Assembly: GCA_937969105.1 (NCBI GenBank)
Contig: CALBUZ010000059.1
Coordinates: 1 to 7,251 of the forward strand
Reading direction: 5' to 3'
Length of the DNA: 7,251 bases
Origin: an uncultured Collinsella sp.
GTDB lineage: Bacteria > Actinomycetota > Coriobacteriia > Coriobacteriales > Coriobacteriaceae
A model generated the notes under the pieces. That model was not told the DNA's origin and did no database searches. It worked only from the letters and a program-made list of their open reading frames with translations. The translations under genes and the position numbers were made by a program. This document shows positions 6,485-7,251 of this stretch, in pieces (positions within the stretch are counted from its first letter, which is position 1; each line of letters opens with the position of its first letter).

Positions 6485-7024
6485 CTATGCTCCTAGCGTA
6501 TCTCGCGAAGCATCGCCCAGGTGCTCCGTTAAAGCTGAATTTTGCAGTTGCTCAAGCTCATCTAAAACCGAGCGAGCCTCTTTAAACGTTTGTGCAACGC
6601 GTTCCTTGGTGCTCACCTTTTCTTCCTTAGGCTTAGGTCGAGCATCCTCGGTGATCGCAATGGCATTGGCTACGGCCAAATCACCCGTCAAGGTAATAGA
6701 TAGTGCAACTTCAACGACACCCAACTCTCGAGCAATCTCGAGCGCTCGACCTGAAAGCACTGCTTTAGGCTTTCCGAGGTTATCACGCGTTACCGAGACG
6801 TCTTTGCGGCCGACGCCCTGGCTAAAGCCCGTACCAAGAGCCTTGAGAACCGCTTCACGAGAAGCAAAACGGCTCGCATAGTGCGCCGCAGGACGCGATG
6901 AAGCGTCGCAATATGCGCACTCTTCTTCGGTAAACACACGCCGAGCAAACGACGGCGTCTTTTCAAGGATTGATTTCATGCGGGAAATCTCGACGATATC
7001 AACGCCGATACCAGCTTCAGCCAT
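6485..7024 (-). CDS. acpS: Holo-[acyl-carrier-protein] synthase with a long C-terminal tail
   Basis: This protein should transfer 4'-phosphopantetheine from CoA to apo-ACP, activating fatty-acid synthesis in the cytoplasm. The AcpS fold covers about residues 1-127. GIGVDIVEISR at 5-15 carries the metal-binding D9, FTEEECAYC is at 31-39, and ASRFASREAVLKALGTG at 50-66 carries E58 and K61. The strand ALSITLTGDLAVANAIA is at 107-123. AcpS proteins are usually about 120-130 residues. Here about 50 more follow, a charged stretch (KPKEEKVSTKERVAQ) and a Leu/Glu-rich probable helix around 150-165. I chose ATG 7024, giving 179 residues, because GGAGGTG lies five to six bases upstream. The ATG at 7036 overlaps that ribosome site and would add only MEVN. 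This is the first gene of the operon, with a promoter at 7054-7083. Confidence 0.93.
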   Translation of the reverse strand: MAEAGIGVDIVEISRMKSILEKTPSFARRVFTEEECAYCDASSRPAAHYASRFASREAVLKALGTGFSQGVGRKDVSVTRDNLGKPKAVLSGRALEIARELGVVEVALSITLTGDLAVANAIAITEDARPKPKEEKVSTKERVAQTFKEARSVLDELEQLQNSALTEHLGDASRDTLGA

Positions 7025-7027
7025 GTT

Positions 7028-7034
7028 CACCTCC
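7028..7034 (-). promoter_or_regulatory. Strong ribosome site deciding the acpS start
   Basis: GGAGGTG on the minus strand is a near-ideal Shine-Dalgarno, with its GGAGG core five bases before ATG 7024. It contains part of the alternative upstream ATG codon (7036-7034), so that ATG is very unlikely to be the start. Confidence 0.85.
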
Positions 7035-7053
7035 ATATTGCACAGACTAAGTT

Positions 7054-7083
7054 ATTGTAGCCCGTTAACGGAAGATGCGACAA
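7054..7083 (-). promoter_or_regulatory. Probable sigma-70-type promoter of the operon
   Basis: On the minus strand TTGTCG (7083-7078) and TACAAT (7059-7054) are separated by 18 bases. The -10 box matches the consensus at five of six positions and the -35 box at four of six. Transcription would start near 7047, leaving a leader of about 23 bases with the acpS ribosome site. It lies just downstream of the rRNA terminator, which fits an independent promoter for the operon. Confidence 0.65.
7062..7071. promoter_or_regulatory. 10-bp palindrome in the promoter spacer, possible operator
   Basis: CCGTTAACGG is a perfect palindrome lying wholly between the proposed -35 and -10 boxes. A dimeric regulator bound there would block RNA polymerase. 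No regulator gene is in the window, and a 10-bp palindrome can also occur by chance. Confidence 0.3.
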
Positions 7084-7122
7084 ACGAGGGTCATAAAACA
7101 CAGCGAGTTTGTTAGATCTGGC

Positions 7123-7160
7123 TTAAACAAAAAAGGGGGAGACCGCGAGGCCTCCCCCTT
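7123..7160 (-). terminator. Intrinsic terminator of the rRNA operon
   Basis: On the minus strand, bases 7160-7149 pair with 7144-7133 around the four-base loop TCGC, giving a 12-pair stem of mostly G-C pairs with one G-U. The run TTTTTTGTTT follows directly (7132-7123). The pair at 7151/7142 is G-U on the minus strand but a C-A mismatch on the plus strand, and the T-run is only on the minus side. It therefore terminates minus-strand transcription coming from the 5S rRNA. Confidence 0.92.
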
Positions 7161-7173
7161 CTTCAGTCTCGAT

Positions 7174-7190
7174 GACGGCTCGGTGCCGTC
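7174..7190 (-). other. Small hairpin between 5S rRNA and terminator
   Basis: GACGGC and GCCGTC form a perfect 6-bp stem around a five-base loop (7180-7184). It has no T-run, so it is not a terminator. Its place between the 5S 3' end and the terminator suggests a role in 3' processing of the rRNA transcript, which is inference. Confidence 0.4.
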
Positions 7191-7194
7191 CACC

Positions 7195-7251
7195 GGTCAG
7201 CGGCGCCCTGGCCTCCCACGGGCTGACCCCGCAGTACTCTCGGCGCGATGG
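7195..7251 (-). rRNA. rrf: 5S ribosomal RNA, 3' part only
   Basis: Read on the minus strand from 7251, the sequence contains CGCCGAGAGTACTGCGGGG, then AGCCCGTGGGAG, then GCGCCGCTGACC. These match the 3' half of bacterial 5S rRNA: the loop E strand, helix IV and the closing strand of helix I. About the first 60 bases of the gene, and the upstream 23S, lie beyond the window. The 3' end near 7195 is estimated, because the 5' pairing strand of helix I is not visible. A terminator follows about 35 bases later. Confidence 0.88.

Overview
The window is a GC-rich bacterial segment in which every protein gene lies on the minus strand and is read right to left. The gene order, the GC-rich coding and above all the single-chain TsaB-RimI-TsaD protein suggest an actinobacterium of the Coriobacteriia (Collinsella-like). 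This taxonomic call is inference from gene content and was not tested by a search.

Right edge (7251 down to about 7037): the 3' part of a 5S rRNA runs off the window. It is followed by a short hairpin, a strong intrinsic terminator ending the rRNA operon, and then a recognisable sigma-70-type promoter for the gene cluster. A perfect 10-bp palindrome sits in that promoter's spacer.

Centre (7024 down to 201): a tightly packed six-gene operon, acpS - nnr (NnrE-NnrD fusion) - alr - family 4 uracil-DNA glycosylase - tsaE - tsaB/rimI/tsaD fusion. Junctions are abutting, a few bases apart or slightly overlapping, so co-transcription and translational coupling are likely. The set is a housekeeping one: carrier-protein activation for lipid synthesis, repair of damaged NAD(P)H, D-alanine supply for the cell wall, uracil repair, and most of the tRNA t6A37 threonylcarbamoylation machinery. 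TsaC/Sua5, which makes the threonylcarbamoyl-AMP substrate, is not in the window.

Left edge (1-200): no gene. It holds a 153-bp element made of two perfect 42-bp inverted arms around a 69-bp core, and the core carries its own 9-bp perfect hairpin. It starts 12 bp after the tsaD stop codon. It is the least explained feature here and could be a non-autonomous mobile or repeat element, an invertible segment, or a structured 3' end of the operon mRNA.

The window opens near a repeat and closes inside an rRNA gene, so it may be a whole draft contig broken at repeats. I saw no CRISPR array, tRNA, phage gene, transposase, or defence or toxin gene. The most informative points are the triple fusion, the perfect inverted repeat, an alanine racemase lacking the usual carbamylated lysine, and an AcpS with a long charged C-terminal tail.
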